Positions 26,716-35,652 of a DNA stretch of 64,000 nucleotides are shown here, piece after piece. Origin of the DNA: Candidatus Babelota bacterium (lineage in GTDB: Bacteria > Babelota > Babeliae > Babelales > Vermiphilaceae); NCBI GenBank assembly GCA_023382795.1, contig JAHDWT010000002.1:1-64000 (forward strand), read 5' to 3'. The position numbers and the translations under genes were made by a program. The notes under the pieces were generated by a model that was given only the letters and a program-made list of their open reading frames with translations, did no database searches and had not been told where the DNA came from. Every line of letters begins with the position of its first letter. Within the stretch, counting starts at the first letter, position 1.

Positions 26716-28046
26716 AAAAAAACAGCATACAACAACTATCTTACACCATCATCACTCGTTTGCTTATTGGTTATATTAGCCTTGTCGGTTCATCTATAAT
26801 CTCTCAATCATCCCCAGAATCTGTACATATTGAAGTTAAGGCACAGCAACGTGGCGCACTTCCGATACTGATGGTCCCTATGGACCAATCACACGACACA
26901 ACTAAATTCAATGAGCTTTGTGAATATCTTAAAAAAGATCTCAGTTTCACCCATCAATGCGCAGTTACTATGCAGTATTTAGCGAATAGTCCCACAAAAA
27001 CAGATTTTGAATCATTCAAAAAGCAGGGTCATGAACTTATCTTGTTTATACAATTTTTTGATCCAAATATCATCGAATGGCGCTTGTATGACAGCACTGG
27101 ACCAGTCATGCTCAAGGGAAAACGCCTCACACTCACTGGAACCACTATTCGCGGTTGGGCACATGCGTTGGCAGATGAAGTTTGGCCCGCACTTACCGGA
27201 GCACCAGGATTTTTTTCAACCAAACTCGCTTACTGTAAGGATATCAAAGACAAGCACGCACGAAGCATAAAACACATTTGCATAGCTGATTATGATGGAA
27301 GTCATGAACAAGTACTTGTCAATACACATACACTCAACATTGCTCCTCGCTGGAATATTGATACCAACTGTCCACTCTTATTTTACTCCGAACACACCAA
27401 CTCTAATGTCCGATTGATGATGTCGTCCATGGATAAAAAGCGCCATGTTGTAGTCAATTTCGATGGACTCACTATGCTGCCCGCATTTTCAAGCGACGGA
27501 AAACGTGTTGCTTTTTGCGCCTCACGCGGTGATGGCGCATGTGATTTATATTGTTTTGATCCAAACGGCTTAAAACGCCTCACCGCACATCAGGGCAATA
27601 ATATAGCGCCTTTTTTTGCCCATAATGATAATCTTCTCTACTTTTGTTCGGATCGTGATGGAGCTCCTCACATCTATGCCTATGATATGACAACAAAAAA
27701 CACTGAAGCCATTGTTGATTCTGGTTATTGCGTTTCACCAACCTATTGTGAAACAACCAAGTGTTTAGGATATGCCAAGATGGTTCAAGGAACTATGCAA
27801 TTGTTTACCTACGACACCATTACCAAACAGCATCGCCAACTTACGTTTGACAGCGGCAATAAAGAAGAATGCTCATGGTCACCATGCGGAAATTATCTTT
27901 TATTTTCCCAAGAAAAACATCTTAAAAGCCGCATCGCCTTGCTTAATATTCATACTGGTGACAAACTATTTTTAACCTCGGCGAAAGACAGTTGTTGTTA
28001 CCCAACATGGTCGCCACGTTATGCACAACTACCCATAGTAAGTTAA
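26712..28046 (+). CDS. tolB: TolB-like periplasmic beta-propeller protein
   Basis: 444 residues: a signal segment (about 8-35), an N-terminal alpha/beta domain (about 50-170), and a six-bladed propeller with repeated blocks such as APRWNIDTNCPLLFYSEH, LPAFSSDGKRVAFCASRGDG, APFFAHNDNLLYFCSDRDG and CSWSPCGNYLLFSQE. In known systems TolB binds Pal and helps outer-membrane constriction and colicin import. Start at ATG 26712 with GGAAGGA upstream, overlapping the preceding gene. No pal gene follows in this window. Confidence 0.9.
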   Translation: MKKNSIQQLSYTIITRLLIGYISLVGSSIISQSSPESVHIEVKAQQRGALPILMVPMDQSHDTTKFNELCEYLKKDLSFTHQCAVTMQYLANSPTKTDFESFKKQGHELILFIQFFDPNIIEWRLYDSTGPVMLKGKRLTLTGTTIRGWAHALADEVWPALTGAPGFFSTKLAYCKDIKDKHARSIKHICIADYDGSHEQVLVNTHTLNIAPRWNIDTNCPLLFYSEHTNSNVRLMMSSMDKKRHVVVNFDGLTMLPAFSSDGKRVAFCASRGDGACDLYCFDPNGLKRLTAHQGNNIAPFFAHNDNLLYFCSDRDGAPHIYAYDMTTKNTEAIVDSGYCVSPTYCETTKCLGYAKMVQGTMQLFTYDTITKQHRQLTFDSGNKEECSWSPCGNYLLFSQEKHLKSRIALLNIHTGDKLFLTSAKDSCCYPTWSPRYAQLPIVS

Positions 28047-28055
28047 GAACCACGT

Positions 28056-28445
28056 ATGAATATATATCAAGCACAGTTGATGGATTATTATCAGCACCCA
28101 AGAAATAAAGGGGCACTCCCAAACCCGGATTTTGTCTCTGAACAGTATAACCCATCGTGTGGCGATAGCATCGTCATGCAAGGATTAGTGCAACATGGCA
28201 GAATTACTCAACTAATGTTTGATGGCCGGGGCTGTGTCATAAGCCAAGCAATCGCCTCCATGATTACGGAACAATGTCGCGACAAAACACTGGATGAAAT
28301 AGCGACACTTGACCAAGACTTTGTGCAACAATTCGTCGGCGGATCACTGGGGCCAACACGCCTCAAATGCGCGCTTTTACCTCTGCAAGTACTCCAAGAA
28401 GCAATAAAACATTATCAGCAACGCGATCGTGACCATGCTCAATAA
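28056..28445 (+). CDS. sufU: Fe-S cluster scaffold, SufU/IscU family
   Basis: 129 residues. Scaffold or sulfur-relay protein for Fe-S assembly. Ligand residues C35 and D37 (NPSCGD), C60 (GRGCVIS) and C105 (RLKCALLPL) are present. The residue before the last Cys is Lys, as in SufU, where IscU has His; yet the spacing C60-C105 is IscU-like and lacks the extra insertion of Gram-positive SufU. It lies 9 nt after tolB and overlaps nurA, so it sits in the same operon. No cysteine desulfurase is in the window. Confidence 0.9.
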   Translation: MNIYQAQLMDYYQHPRNKGALPNPDFVSEQYNPSCGDSIVMQGLVQHGRITQLMFDGRGCVISQAIASMITEQCRDKTLDEIATLDQDFVQQFVGGSLGPTRLKCALLPLQVLQEAIKHYQQRDRDHAQ

Positions 28446-29562
28446 AGCAAAAGTTCTTAAAGAATTACAGCTTCATGCCGATAAATTGTTTCTTGACGTG
28501 TCTCCGGAATATCGCATGGCTTGCGCAGCTTGGCAACGTTTGGTGGAGGATCCGGATTTACTACAAAAAATTAGTGTGTGCTCATCAGATCTCACGATAC
28601 CAGTGTGGCAAGGAAGACCCGATGTCACCTGGCCTGTCGCAGCTCGTACAGAGGTATATTCAATAACAGGAATTGATGGATCGCAGATTTATCCCGACAA
28701 GCATCAGGGAACATCCTGTGCACTGGTCAATATTGGACTTGTATCTATTATCTATGGCTCACTCGTACGCAATCCAGTACTCTTTTCTTCTGAACCATCT
28801 ATCATGATCGATGATGAAAATACCGCTTGGATTGAGCATTCAACGGATTCCATAAACTGTCAGCGGCAAAAACTTGAACTTGAAGCTGCCTATCAGTGGT
28901 ATCATCAACATGCTGAACGCATAACGGGATATGAACATCTTGTGGCATATGATGGTTCACTTATATTCTGGCACCTAGATTCTAAAGATCAGACCACAAA
29001 AACTACATACCTCACCTGTTATCTGACACTGATGCAACACATGTATGATGCTAACATTCTTATGGCTGGGTACGTGAGCATGCCAAAGAACAAGGACTTG
29101 GTGAATATCGTACGTGCACAATTGTGTAATTTTCAACCAACGCGCGAAAGCTCCAAATTACTCGAACACCTTGTCGACACCAACATTGCCAATCTTTTTT
29201 TAACGCCTAACACACGGTCTACCGTGTTTCAGAGCACGCAACCAATAACTCGTTGTTATCCAGAACATGTACATCCCTACTTTTTTTATTTGCACACCGG
29301 AGGAGAAATAGCACGCGTGGAAATACCAGCCTGGATTGCACGCGACCAGGAATTACTTGATCGTGTAAGTCGCTTACTTCTTGATCAAGCGCATAAAGGA
29401 AATGGCTATCCCGTGGTACTTGCAGAAGCCCACGAGCAAGCAGTAGTAAAAGGCCCCGACCGAGATTTTTTTTATCATCTCATTCAGAAGTTGGGCATAG
29501 AAAAACAACGCCACATAACTATTTCACCAAAGAGTCTCAAAAAACGCGGCATTGGTATTTAA
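28435..29562 (+). CDS. NurA-domain nuclease
   Basis: 375 residues. NurA proteins are 5'-3' nucleases that work with the HerA translocase in DNA end resection (archaea) and in some bacterial defence systems. Family motifs: GIDGSQIYPDKH (D81) near the start of the domain and AYDGSLIFW (D173). The C-terminus carries the usual late block GNGYPVVLAEAHEQAVVKG with the conserved His/Glu. Start at ATG 28435 overlaps sufU by 11 nt; a GTG two codons earlier is possible. No HerA ATPase is seen nearby. Confidence 0.82.
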   Translation: MLNKAKVLKELQLHADKLFLDVSPEYRMACAAWQRLVEDPDLLQKISVCSSDLTIPVWQGRPDVTWPVAARTEVYSITGIDGSQIYPDKHQGTSCALVNIGLVSIIYGSLVRNPVLFSSEPSIMIDDENTAWIEHSTDSINCQRQKLELEAAYQWYHQHAERITGYEHLVAYDGSLIFWHLDSKDQTTKTTYLTCYLTLMQHMYDANILMAGYVSMPKNKDLVNIVRAQLCNFQPTRESSKLLEHLVDTNIANLFLTPNTRSTVFQSTQPITRCYPEHVHPYFFYLHTGGEIARVEIPAWIARDQELLDRVSRLLLDQAHKGNGYPVVLAEAHEQAVVKGPDRDFFYHLIQKLGIEKQRHITISPKSLKKRGIGI

Positions 29563-29601
29563 GTAGCAATAGATAATTACATTTAATCATTATGAGGTGT
29601 T

Positions 29602-30240
29602 ATGAAAAAGCAGACTATATTTTATGCATATATCCCAGGGCTCTTGACCGTGTTCTTGGCTCATGCAAATAACGATGTTTATATAAGCGACATGGTAAAA
29701 GTTTCAGTAGATCCTAACAAGACAACTTACGGTACAATCAGAACACTAAACAGAATTGGCGATTTTTTTGATTTTTGTGAGACTACCAAACAACTTGGTC
29801 ATACTCATGCTACTATGGCACGCGTTGTCGGTATGATTCAACCAGGACAAAAAATAACTACCAAAAATCTGCATCTCAACACGTTGCTCAACGGAATTAT
29901 GGCAGAGCAAGAATTGACAAACTATAACGTCACGATCAAAGAGCACTCCCTTAATGAGAATAATCTAAAATCATTAACAACAGCATTGTCGCTCTATAAT
30001 GCGCATGCAAAATATAATCGTGTTTCTTTAGAAATTTCGGCTCAACTCAACCCTGACAATATTATAGCTAGCCTTAAGGATCTAGCCCGTCTTGAACAAA
30101 GACCACTCAAAATATCACGATTCAGGAAATTTTTGCTCTCCTGGGGTATTGGAGAGCTTCCTAATAACGTGAGGCGTGAAAGAGACGATGACTTGGAAAT
30201 CATCAAAGCCAATCTTGTGACTGGACAATCTACCTTTTAA
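29602..30240 (+). CDS. Exported protein of unknown function
   Basis: 212 residues; not recognised. A signal peptide (KKQTIFYAYIPGLLTVFLAHA) is followed by a mixed alpha/beta region with no Cys-rich or repeat structure, and ends in a charged segment (RRERDDDLEIIKAN). GAGGTG ribosome-binding site. It lies 39 nt downstream of nurA and converges with dnaJ with only 6 nt between stops. Confidence 0.75.
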   Translation: MKKQTIFYAYIPGLLTVFLAHANNDVYISDMVKVSVDPNKTTYGTIRTLNRIGDFFDFCETTKQLGHTHATMARVVGMIQPGQKITTKNLHLNTLLNGIMAEQELTNYNVTIKEHSLNENNLKSLTTALSLYNAHAKYNRVSLEISAQLNPDNIIASLKDLARLEQRPLKISRFRKFLLSWGIGELPNNVRRERDDDLEIIKANLVTGQSTF

Positions 30241-30246
30241 GCGCTA

Positions 30247-31380
30247 TCAGCCTAAGAATTTTTTGAAAAAACCCATGATATAGCCCTCTTCTTTTTGAGG
30301 GCTTTCTAGTTTTTCAGCATACTGCAAAAGCGCCTGCTTGGTTTCAGGAGAAAGTTTTTTAGGAATGTGGCATTGCGTGATAATCACCAAGCTGCCTGAA
30401 CCTTTACCTCGTAAACGAGCAAATCCCTTGCCTGGAATAACAATTCGTTCACCTACAGCGCAACCTTTAGGAATTTTAACCGTTTCTTTGGTACCATCAA
30501 TTAATTCTATTTCTACCTGGGCGCCGAGAACAAGTTGAGGATACGTAAGCATAACGGAGCACTCAAGGTCATCTTCAACGCGTTTAAATATCGGATCAGG
30601 CTTTATATGAATACGTAGATAAAGATCCCCAGCGCTACCGCCAAATACGCCTGCGTCTCCTCTGCCCGAGATGCGCAGCTCGGCGTTATGGAATACACCT
30701 GCAGGAATAGTCACCGTAAATTTGTCTAATTTTTTTACCCGTGATTGGCCATGGCATTCCTTACATGGTGATGGAATAGTAAAGCCATTGCCATGACAAG
30801 CACCACATGCTTGAGAATACATGAAGAAACCCTGTTGATAGTGTACTTGGCCAGTACCATGACACTTGGTACATGACTGAGCCTTAACACCTTCAGGCAT
30901 CCCCCGTCCTGAACAACTTTCGCACACAAAAAAGCGATGATATTTAATTTCTTGCTTAGTCCCGGTAAATGATTCTTTTAGGGTGATTTCAAGTTCACGT
31001 TGTAAATCGTGACCCTGTAATGGCTCCGGCCCTGTCTTTTTGCGACCACGAGATTTACCAGCGCCAAACATATCGCCAAAAATATCACCAAAACTGGAAA
31101 AAATATCTTCCATATTCATGCCGCCATAGCTACCGCCGTGGCCGCCGCCCATTCCTTCAAAACCAGCGCGCCCAAATTGATCGTATTTTTGTCTCTTTTC
31201 GGTATCCGAAAGCACTTCATAAGCTTCCGCAGCTTCTTTAAATTTTTCTTCAGCTTCCTTATTTCCCGGATTACGGTCAGGGTGGTATTTCATAGCAAGT
31301 TTACGATAGGCTGCTTTAATTTCATCCTGCGAGGCGGTACGAGACACACCCAATACCGTATAAAAATCTTTTTTACTCAT
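30247..31380 (-). CDS. dnaJ: Chaperone protein DnaJ
   Basis: Hsp40 co-chaperone that stimulates DnaK ATPase and delivers substrates. 377 residues, full-length type A: J domain with HPD at 33-35, a Gly/Phe-rich linker ([17 protein letters not shown]), four zinc-finger repeats ([32 protein letters not shown]; the last lacks the final Gly), and the C-terminal substrate-binding and dimer domains. dnaK and grpE are not in the window. Confidence 0.98.
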   Translation of the reverse strand: MSKKDFYTVLGVSRTASQDEIKAAYRKLAMKYHPDRNPGNKEAEEKFKEAAEAYEVLSDTEKRQKYDQFGRAGFEGMGGGHGGSYGGMNMEDIFSSFGDIFGDMFGAGKSRGRKKTGPEPLQGHDLQRELEITLKESFTGTKQEIKYHRFFVCESCSGRGMPEGVKAQSCTKCHGTGQVHYQQGFFMYSQACGACHGNGFTIPSPCKECHGQSRVKKLDKFTVTIPAGVFHNAELRISGRGDAGVFGGSAGDLYLRIHIKPDPIFKRVEDDLECSVMLTYPQLVLGAQVEIELIDGTKETVKIPKGCAVGERIVIPGKGFARLRGKGSGSLVIITQCHIPKKLSPETKQALLQYAEKLESPQKEEGYIMGFFKKFLG

Positions 31381-31673
31381 AAATCTAGTATCTTATCGAT
31401 AAAAAAGTTGATATGACTACACTAAGAGTGTAGCACAAAAAATACGGCGTAAAAGTACTAAAATACTATCTAGAGTTATAATACAACACGTCACCCATAA
31501 TCAATAGGAGACTCAATATTTCATACGATTAACACCATGAATACATTGACCCAAACTTGGTACTCCTATATGATGTAGCCAAACATAGGCGCAACCCATC
31601 ATTTGGAGAGGAGATTGTGAGCCATTCATGCTACCTCCGCCTATTCGTGACTGTCCACTTTTTGTGCCCGGCC
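31381..31673. other. Intergenic region between dnaJ and a small ORF
   Basis: About 290 bases. It holds the dnaJ promoter at its left end and a plus-strand TATAAT near 31476 that could drive the small gene at 31674. A GTCCA/TGGAC stem flanks that gene's start. It was checked by eye for SRP RNA, tmRNA and RNase P RNA signatures; none was seen. Confidence 0.5.
31417..31454 (-). promoter_or_regulatory. Putative dnaJ promoter with extended -10 and palindrome
   Basis: On the minus strand TGCTACACT (-10 TACACT, 31427-31432), with a weak -35 TTTTAC 16 nt upstream. The -10 is part of a palindrome CTACACT-AAG-AGTGTAG (31417-31433), which may be an operator. It is not the CIRCE sequence. Confidence 0.45.
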
Positions 31674-31946
31674 ATGGACAATAATTCACAGAATAATTCA
31701 TTAAATCAGAATGAACTTTATTCGCGTCTCGCCATAATCAGATACCTTGATCTTTGTACCGCCATCAAAAATAAACGAAGTGATACCGGCCAAAAACCGA
31801 ATCAAAAAGAGCTTGAAGATGTTTTTATAAGCCTTGGACAACTACAAACCATCTCTGATTTACGTCTTACCAAAGATCCTGAACTTATAAAACTCATTCA
31901 AGAACTAATTGATAATCGCTCACAACTACTTCAACTAACGAAATAA
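31674..31946 (+). CDS. Small protein of unknown function
   Basis: 90 residues, soluble, no signal peptide. Starts MDNNSQNNSLNQNELYSRL and continues with predicted helices (IIRYLDLCTAIKNKR, KELEDVFISLGQL, ELIKLIQELIDNRSQLL). The start is chosen where protein-like composition begins; the frame stays open for 39 codons upstream but that part looks non-coding. No clear ribosome-binding site. Ends 2 nt before the convergent epimerase gene. Confidence 0.55.
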   Translation: MDNNSQNNSLNQNELYSRLAIIRYLDLCTAIKNKRSDTGQKPNQKELEDVFISLGQLQTISDLRLTKDPELIKLIQELIDNRSQLLQLTK

Positions 31947-31948
31947 TA

Positions 31949-32863
31949 TTATTCCGCAATAGCTAAATACTTCTTACAGTTGGCACGAGAATTTCTAATA
32001 TCGCCAGAACGAACTGGGGCAAAGTGTACAGGCTGATTATAATGTGGAAATTCTGTTTTTAGTCTATCAATCAGCTCAAGTAACGTGATACTACTTCCAG
32101 TTGCAATATTAAACACATCACCACGCATATGATCTGACTCAAGCATCGCCAAAGTCACATTGGCAGAAACAACTTCATGTACCGAAATAAAATCACGTGT
32201 TTGTAAGCCATCACCAAAAATAGTGATCGGCATGTTATGCTGCATTTGATAACGAAATTTTGAAACTACCGCTGCATACGAACCACAGGGATTTTGCCGT
32301 TCACCGTATACATTAAAGTAACGCAAACATACGGTTTGGATACCAAAATCTCGTGTATATTGCCGGCAAGCAAGTTCTCCAATCAGCTTAGAGGCGCCAT
32401 ACGGTGACTCAGGATGTGTTGGAGATTCTTCTGAGCACAATTCACACCCAGAACCATATACTGCCGCTGACGAAGAAAATACAAATCGTTCCACACCATG
32501 CACTCGGCATGCTTCAAGCATATTAAAAGTTCCCATAACGTTTGTACGATAACATAATGCAGGATCCCGCAGTGAATCGGAAACTGATATACATGCTGCA
32601 AGATGAAAAACAACCGCAACACCACGGGTAGCTTCTAGACACGTCTTTTCATCAGTCACGCTACCTTGTATAAAGATAATTTTATCTCTCACGGATACTA
32701 AATTTTCAAGGCTACCACTCGATAAGTCATCAAGGACGGTCACACGAGCTTCTAACGACACAAGTTTTTCAACAAGGTGCGACCCTATAAAACCAGCCCC
32801 ACCAGTTACCAATATGGGAAGATCTTTGAAAAATAATTTCATCATAGGGGTAGCCTGGGACAT
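31949..32863 (-). CDS. NAD-dependent sugar epimerase/dehydratase (extended SDR)
   Basis: 304 residues. Rossmann motif VTGGAGFIGSHL (near residues 19-30) and active-site Y156-x3-K160 in SPYGASK place it with UDP-glucose 4-epimerase-type enzymes, which interconvert nucleotide sugars. DFISVHEV and RGDVFNIATG are typical. The ATG at 32863 has AAGGAGAG 8 nt upstream. A further in-frame ATG at 32932 would add a 23-residue hydrophobic leader and overlap the upstream stop as ATGA, but has a weaker site. Second gene of a pair with the FAD enzyme; probably surface-glycan synthesis. Substrate unknown. Confidence 0.9.
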   Translation of the reverse strand: MSQATPMMKLFFKDLPILVTGGAGFIGSHLVEKLVSLEARVTVLDDLSSGSLENLVSVRDKIIFIQGSVTDEKTCLEATRGVAVVFHLAACISVSDSLRDPALCYRTNVMGTFNMLEACRVHGVERFVFSSSAAVYGSGCELCSEESPTHPESPYGASKLIGELACRQYTRDFGIQTVCLRYFNVYGERQNPCGSYAAVVSKFRYQMQHNMPITIFGDGLQTRDFISVHEVVSANVTLAMLESDHMRGDVFNIATGSSITLLELIDRLKTEFPHYNQPVHFAPVRSGDIRNSRANCKKYLAIAE

Positions 32864-32928
32864 ATTACACTCTCCTTGTGTGATAGATAATTGGCTCAAT
32901 ACTATTATTCCTAGGATATAATAAATCT

Positions 32929-34290
32929 TCATAATTCTTTCTGCTGAGTAATCGGCTGAATTGTATGATCAACAAATGGCGTGGTAACCGCAGGAAAGAA
33001 GAGTAATTTATCTACTATCGCCTTACCATCCAGGATAGCCTCTTGCATACTGGCATACTTCCATTCACCATAGCGCCCCACTGAATACACATTCATGTTG
33101 GCAAGTGTTTTAAGTAAATTCGGAAGATATTTTTCACGCCATGCATCGTAAATAACATAGGCATGTGGAATATAAAGAACTTTTTGTACCACGACCTCTT
33201 CGTCGCGGATATGAAATAAATCTTTTGTTGCCTTAATAGCCGTACGCAACTGACGAGTAACTGTAGTACGCGATTTATGAAGATATGCAAGTTCTCCATA
33301 TAATGAGCTACATCCATTCGGCACCAGCGCTGTAGAGAAGTTATGGGGAAAACCAATACGATAAAAAGGATATCGTGATTCCGGGAAATAGATCCAATGC
33401 TTGTCAGAGAGATCTGATCGTGCAATGCCAAGATTGAAATTTACCACTGAATTACATAATAATTTATCGGCTGCGCGCTGCATAGTAGATGATGATGGTT
33501 CTCGCATGTTCTTCAATAAGTTATCCAGTGGCATTGTTGTAATAAGATATTCATAAGGCTCAGCATGGCCATTGGCAAAATGCACTACTTTATCACGCAC
33601 ATCTACCCGTTCTACACAAAAATTGTGATATACCGGATTCACTAAAGATTGCTCAAAACAATCAACAAGATACGATATACCGCCGGACAATGGATAAAAA
33701 AAATGAGCGTTATAGCCTATTGATTGCTCTTCGCGCTCATGCATAATGCCGTCTATAATTTGCTCAAGTGATGTTGCAGGTACAAATCTTCCCGTCCAGG
33801 ATGCCGTCAATTTTTTAACATGATACGCAAAAATTTTTTGTTGATAGGGGAAGAAAAAATGCTTACCAAATCCTGATCCAAAATATGCAAGAACCCAATC
33901 ATAAAATGTTTTGGGATTTGTGTTGTTTTTACGGGCAATAAATCCCTGGATACATTCTGCTATAGTTGCTGTTGGTAAACCACGAAGATTAATTTGATAG
34001 GGGTACGGTGTATAGGTATCTTGTGAATAAATCCATGATCGACGATTAACACTATTGAAATGCTGAAGACCTGCTACATGATGAATCAGCGAGCGAAAAT
34101 AATCGTCATTAATATGCAATAAGTGCCCAGTAAAATCAAAAGTAAAACCTTTTTCTTGTACTGAGCGGCATAATCCACCAGACTGCGATTCTTTTTCAAA
34201 CAATCGATAATCAAAAAAACCTTTTTGCTCCAAGTGATATGCCGCTGAAAGTCCCGTAAGCCCCGCACCTATGATAACAATCTGCGCCAT
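32929..34290 (-). CDS. FAD-dependent oxidoreductase (amine oxidase / UDP-galactopyranose mutase-like)
   Basis: 453 residues. The N-terminal dinucleotide fold IVIIGAGLTGLSAAYHLE and ESQSGGLCRSVQ bind FAD; GFTFDFTGHLLH follows, as in the protoporphyrinogen-oxidase/UDP-galactopyranose-mutase group. Its operon partner is a nucleotide-sugar epimerase, which favours a sugar-related role over porphyrin oxidation. True mutase activity cannot be asserted from sequence. No signal peptide, so cytoplasmic. Confidence 0.82.
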   Translation of the reverse strand: MAQIVIIGAGLTGLSAAYHLEQKGFFDYRLFEKESQSGGLCRSVQEKGFTFDFTGHLLHINDDYFRSLIHHVAGLQHFNSVNRRSWIYSQDTYTPYPYQINLRGLPTATIAECIQGFIARKNNTNPKTFYDWVLAYFGSGFGKHFFFPYQQKIFAYHVKKLTASWTGRFVPATSLEQIIDGIMHEREEQSIGYNAHFFYPLSGGISYLVDCFEQSLVNPVYHNFCVERVDVRDKVVHFANGHAEPYEYLITTMPLDNLLKNMREPSSSTMQRAADKLLCNSVVNFNLGIARSDLSDKHWIYFPESRYPFYRIGFPHNFSTALVPNGCSSLYGELAYLHKSRTTVTRQLRTAIKATKDLFHIRDEEVVVQKVLYIPHAYVIYDAWREKYLPNLLKTLANMNVYSVGRYGEWKYASMQEAILDGKAIVDKLLFFPAVTTPFVDHTIQPITQQKEL

Positions 34291-34437
34291 AGCACAATCC
34301 TTTTTTACTTCATCAACACTGCTCTTTTACGTGGAGCAAAGATCTACAACTCTGCTGGGCATTAGTTATAAAATGATTAGATGAAAAAGTCTAGGATAGC
34401 TTCTGATCATGATGCTAAATCGGAGAAATGGAAGCAC

Positions 34438-34446
34438 TGCTATAAT
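34438..34446 (+). promoter_or_regulatory. Extended -10 promoter element upstream of RING-like gene
   Basis: TGCTATAAT, a perfect extended -10, about 130 nt before the ATG of the RING-like protein gene, in an otherwise empty 290-base gap (34291-34580). No good -35 is visible, which extended -10 promoters do not require. Confidence 0.45.
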
Positions 34447-34580
34447 CATTCCACCAAACCATAGAAGCGTGGCACATGCAGCAATCATCAAATCTCACTT
34501 TACCTTTCATGTCACAGTGCTAGGATTACATGAAAAAAATTTGTAATTTACCAGCTGTTTCTTAGAAAGTGCCATAATTT

Positions 34581-35636
34581 ATGCAAAGAGTATCTTACTA
34601 TCTTGCGCTCACCCTAGCTTGCTCCATCCTTCATCATCAACTACATGCCATGGCACCAGAATCGGTGACGCTTAAAGAAAAACTTGAAAAGTTTACTCGT
34701 CAGGAACGCCACAATTTTACCGATCTTTATAAAGAATTTAGCGATGAGCGATCATACCAAAAAGCAATTCAACCTATCATTGATCAATGGGAACGCGATA
34801 CAAATAATGTAGCATTACAATTACGGGCAAGAAAAAAATATTACTGCGCCATACAGATGGCTCTGTATGGCGTAAGTTTTGTAGTAGGATACTGCTATGG
34901 AAACGATTTACACACTCATGCTGAGGAAAATCCATACTCATTTGATGAATTACCTATTAATGGATATGCGCTCTCCTGCGTTTCATTTTTCTTAAATTTT
35001 TTCTTGACGATGGATGCCATACGAGTGGTAGATCATAAAAATTGCTCCTCATCTAATGGAGAAACATATCCCGATTTTCAATTTCCACTGAATAGGCTCA
35101 TATTTCAAACATTATTTGGTAAAAATCAATCACCACAAAAGCAGCTTGTCTTCGCTAGACTCTCGCTCAGCATCCCCGATTTTGTAAAAAAATTAGCAGA
35201 CCAAAATCACCAATGTTGCGCATGCTACAGATCACATTTGGATGAATCAAAACCAACCTTCCCCATCCCGCTCCCATGTTGCAAAAAACAATATATGTGT
35301 CAAGAATGTCTGACTGAATGGCAAACAAGACCTGAATCATCTTGCCCAACATGTCGTAATGTAGACGTTTTCAAACAATATAGCGCTGATGATCAAACAC
35401 TTGCTTTGCAGTGTGTCACACCTCTTTACCAGGCTGCTCTTGATGCCAAAAGAACTATTTCAGGCGGTACTATGCCTGATATAGCCGCATATTCAACTGA
35501 TCAAAAAATTATTTTTACTAACATATTACGACAAGAACATAAAACAACGTTGATACAAGATCTTATCCAATCAGGGCGCATTGATAAACGACTAGTTACA
35601 GCACATAATCCACTCTTTAACGATTCGATGGTTTAA
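34581..35636 (+). CDS. Exported/membrane protein with RING-like zinc finger
   Basis: 351 residues. N-terminal signal peptide (about 1-23, ending LHA) and two further hydrophobic stretches (about 92-107 and 128-147). A RING-like finger follows: C212-x2-C215, C233-C234, C240-x2-C243, C255-x2-C258, with LPCC, MCQECLTEW and CPTCRN matching the RING pattern. The usual His at metal position 4 is not at its standard place. About 90 residues follow. RING domains typically act as ubiquitin E3 ligases in eukaryotes; a bacterium with one suggests a host-directed effector. This is inference. Confidence 0.78.
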   Translation: MQRVSYYLALTLACSILHHQLHAMAPESVTLKEKLEKFTRQERHNFTDLYKEFSDERSYQKAIQPIIDQWERDTNNVALQLRARKKYYCAIQMALYGVSFVVGYCYGNDLHTHAEENPYSFDELPINGYALSCVSFFLNFFLTMDAIRVVDHKNCSSSNGETYPDFQFPLNRLIFQTLFGKNQSPQKQLVFARLSLSIPDFVKKLADQNHQCCACYRSHLDESKPTFPIPLPCCKKQYMCQECLTEWQTRPESSCPTCRNVDVFKQYSADDQTLALQCVTPLYQAALDAKRTISGGTMPDIAAYSTDQKIIFTNILRQEHKTTLIQDLIQSGRIDKRLVTAHNPLFNDSMV

Positions 35637-35652
35637 GAAAGATCTTCGATGC

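Noticed and set aside
31381-31454. CIRCE heat-shock operator before dnaJ
   Set aside because: The palindrome CTACACT/AGTGTAG has a 3-nt centre and does not match TTAGCACTC-N9-GAGTGCTAA.
31441-31673. SRP RNA or other small RNA in the dnaJ upstream gap
   Set aside because: A GGAGG-TAGCA stretch on the minus strand loosely recalls the SRP hairpin, but the conserved GGAAGG-AGCAG loop is not present and no long helix forms.
34381-34464. 27-codon open frame before the RING-like gene
   Set aside because: No ribosome-binding site, hydrophilic random-looking composition, and it contains the probable promoter.
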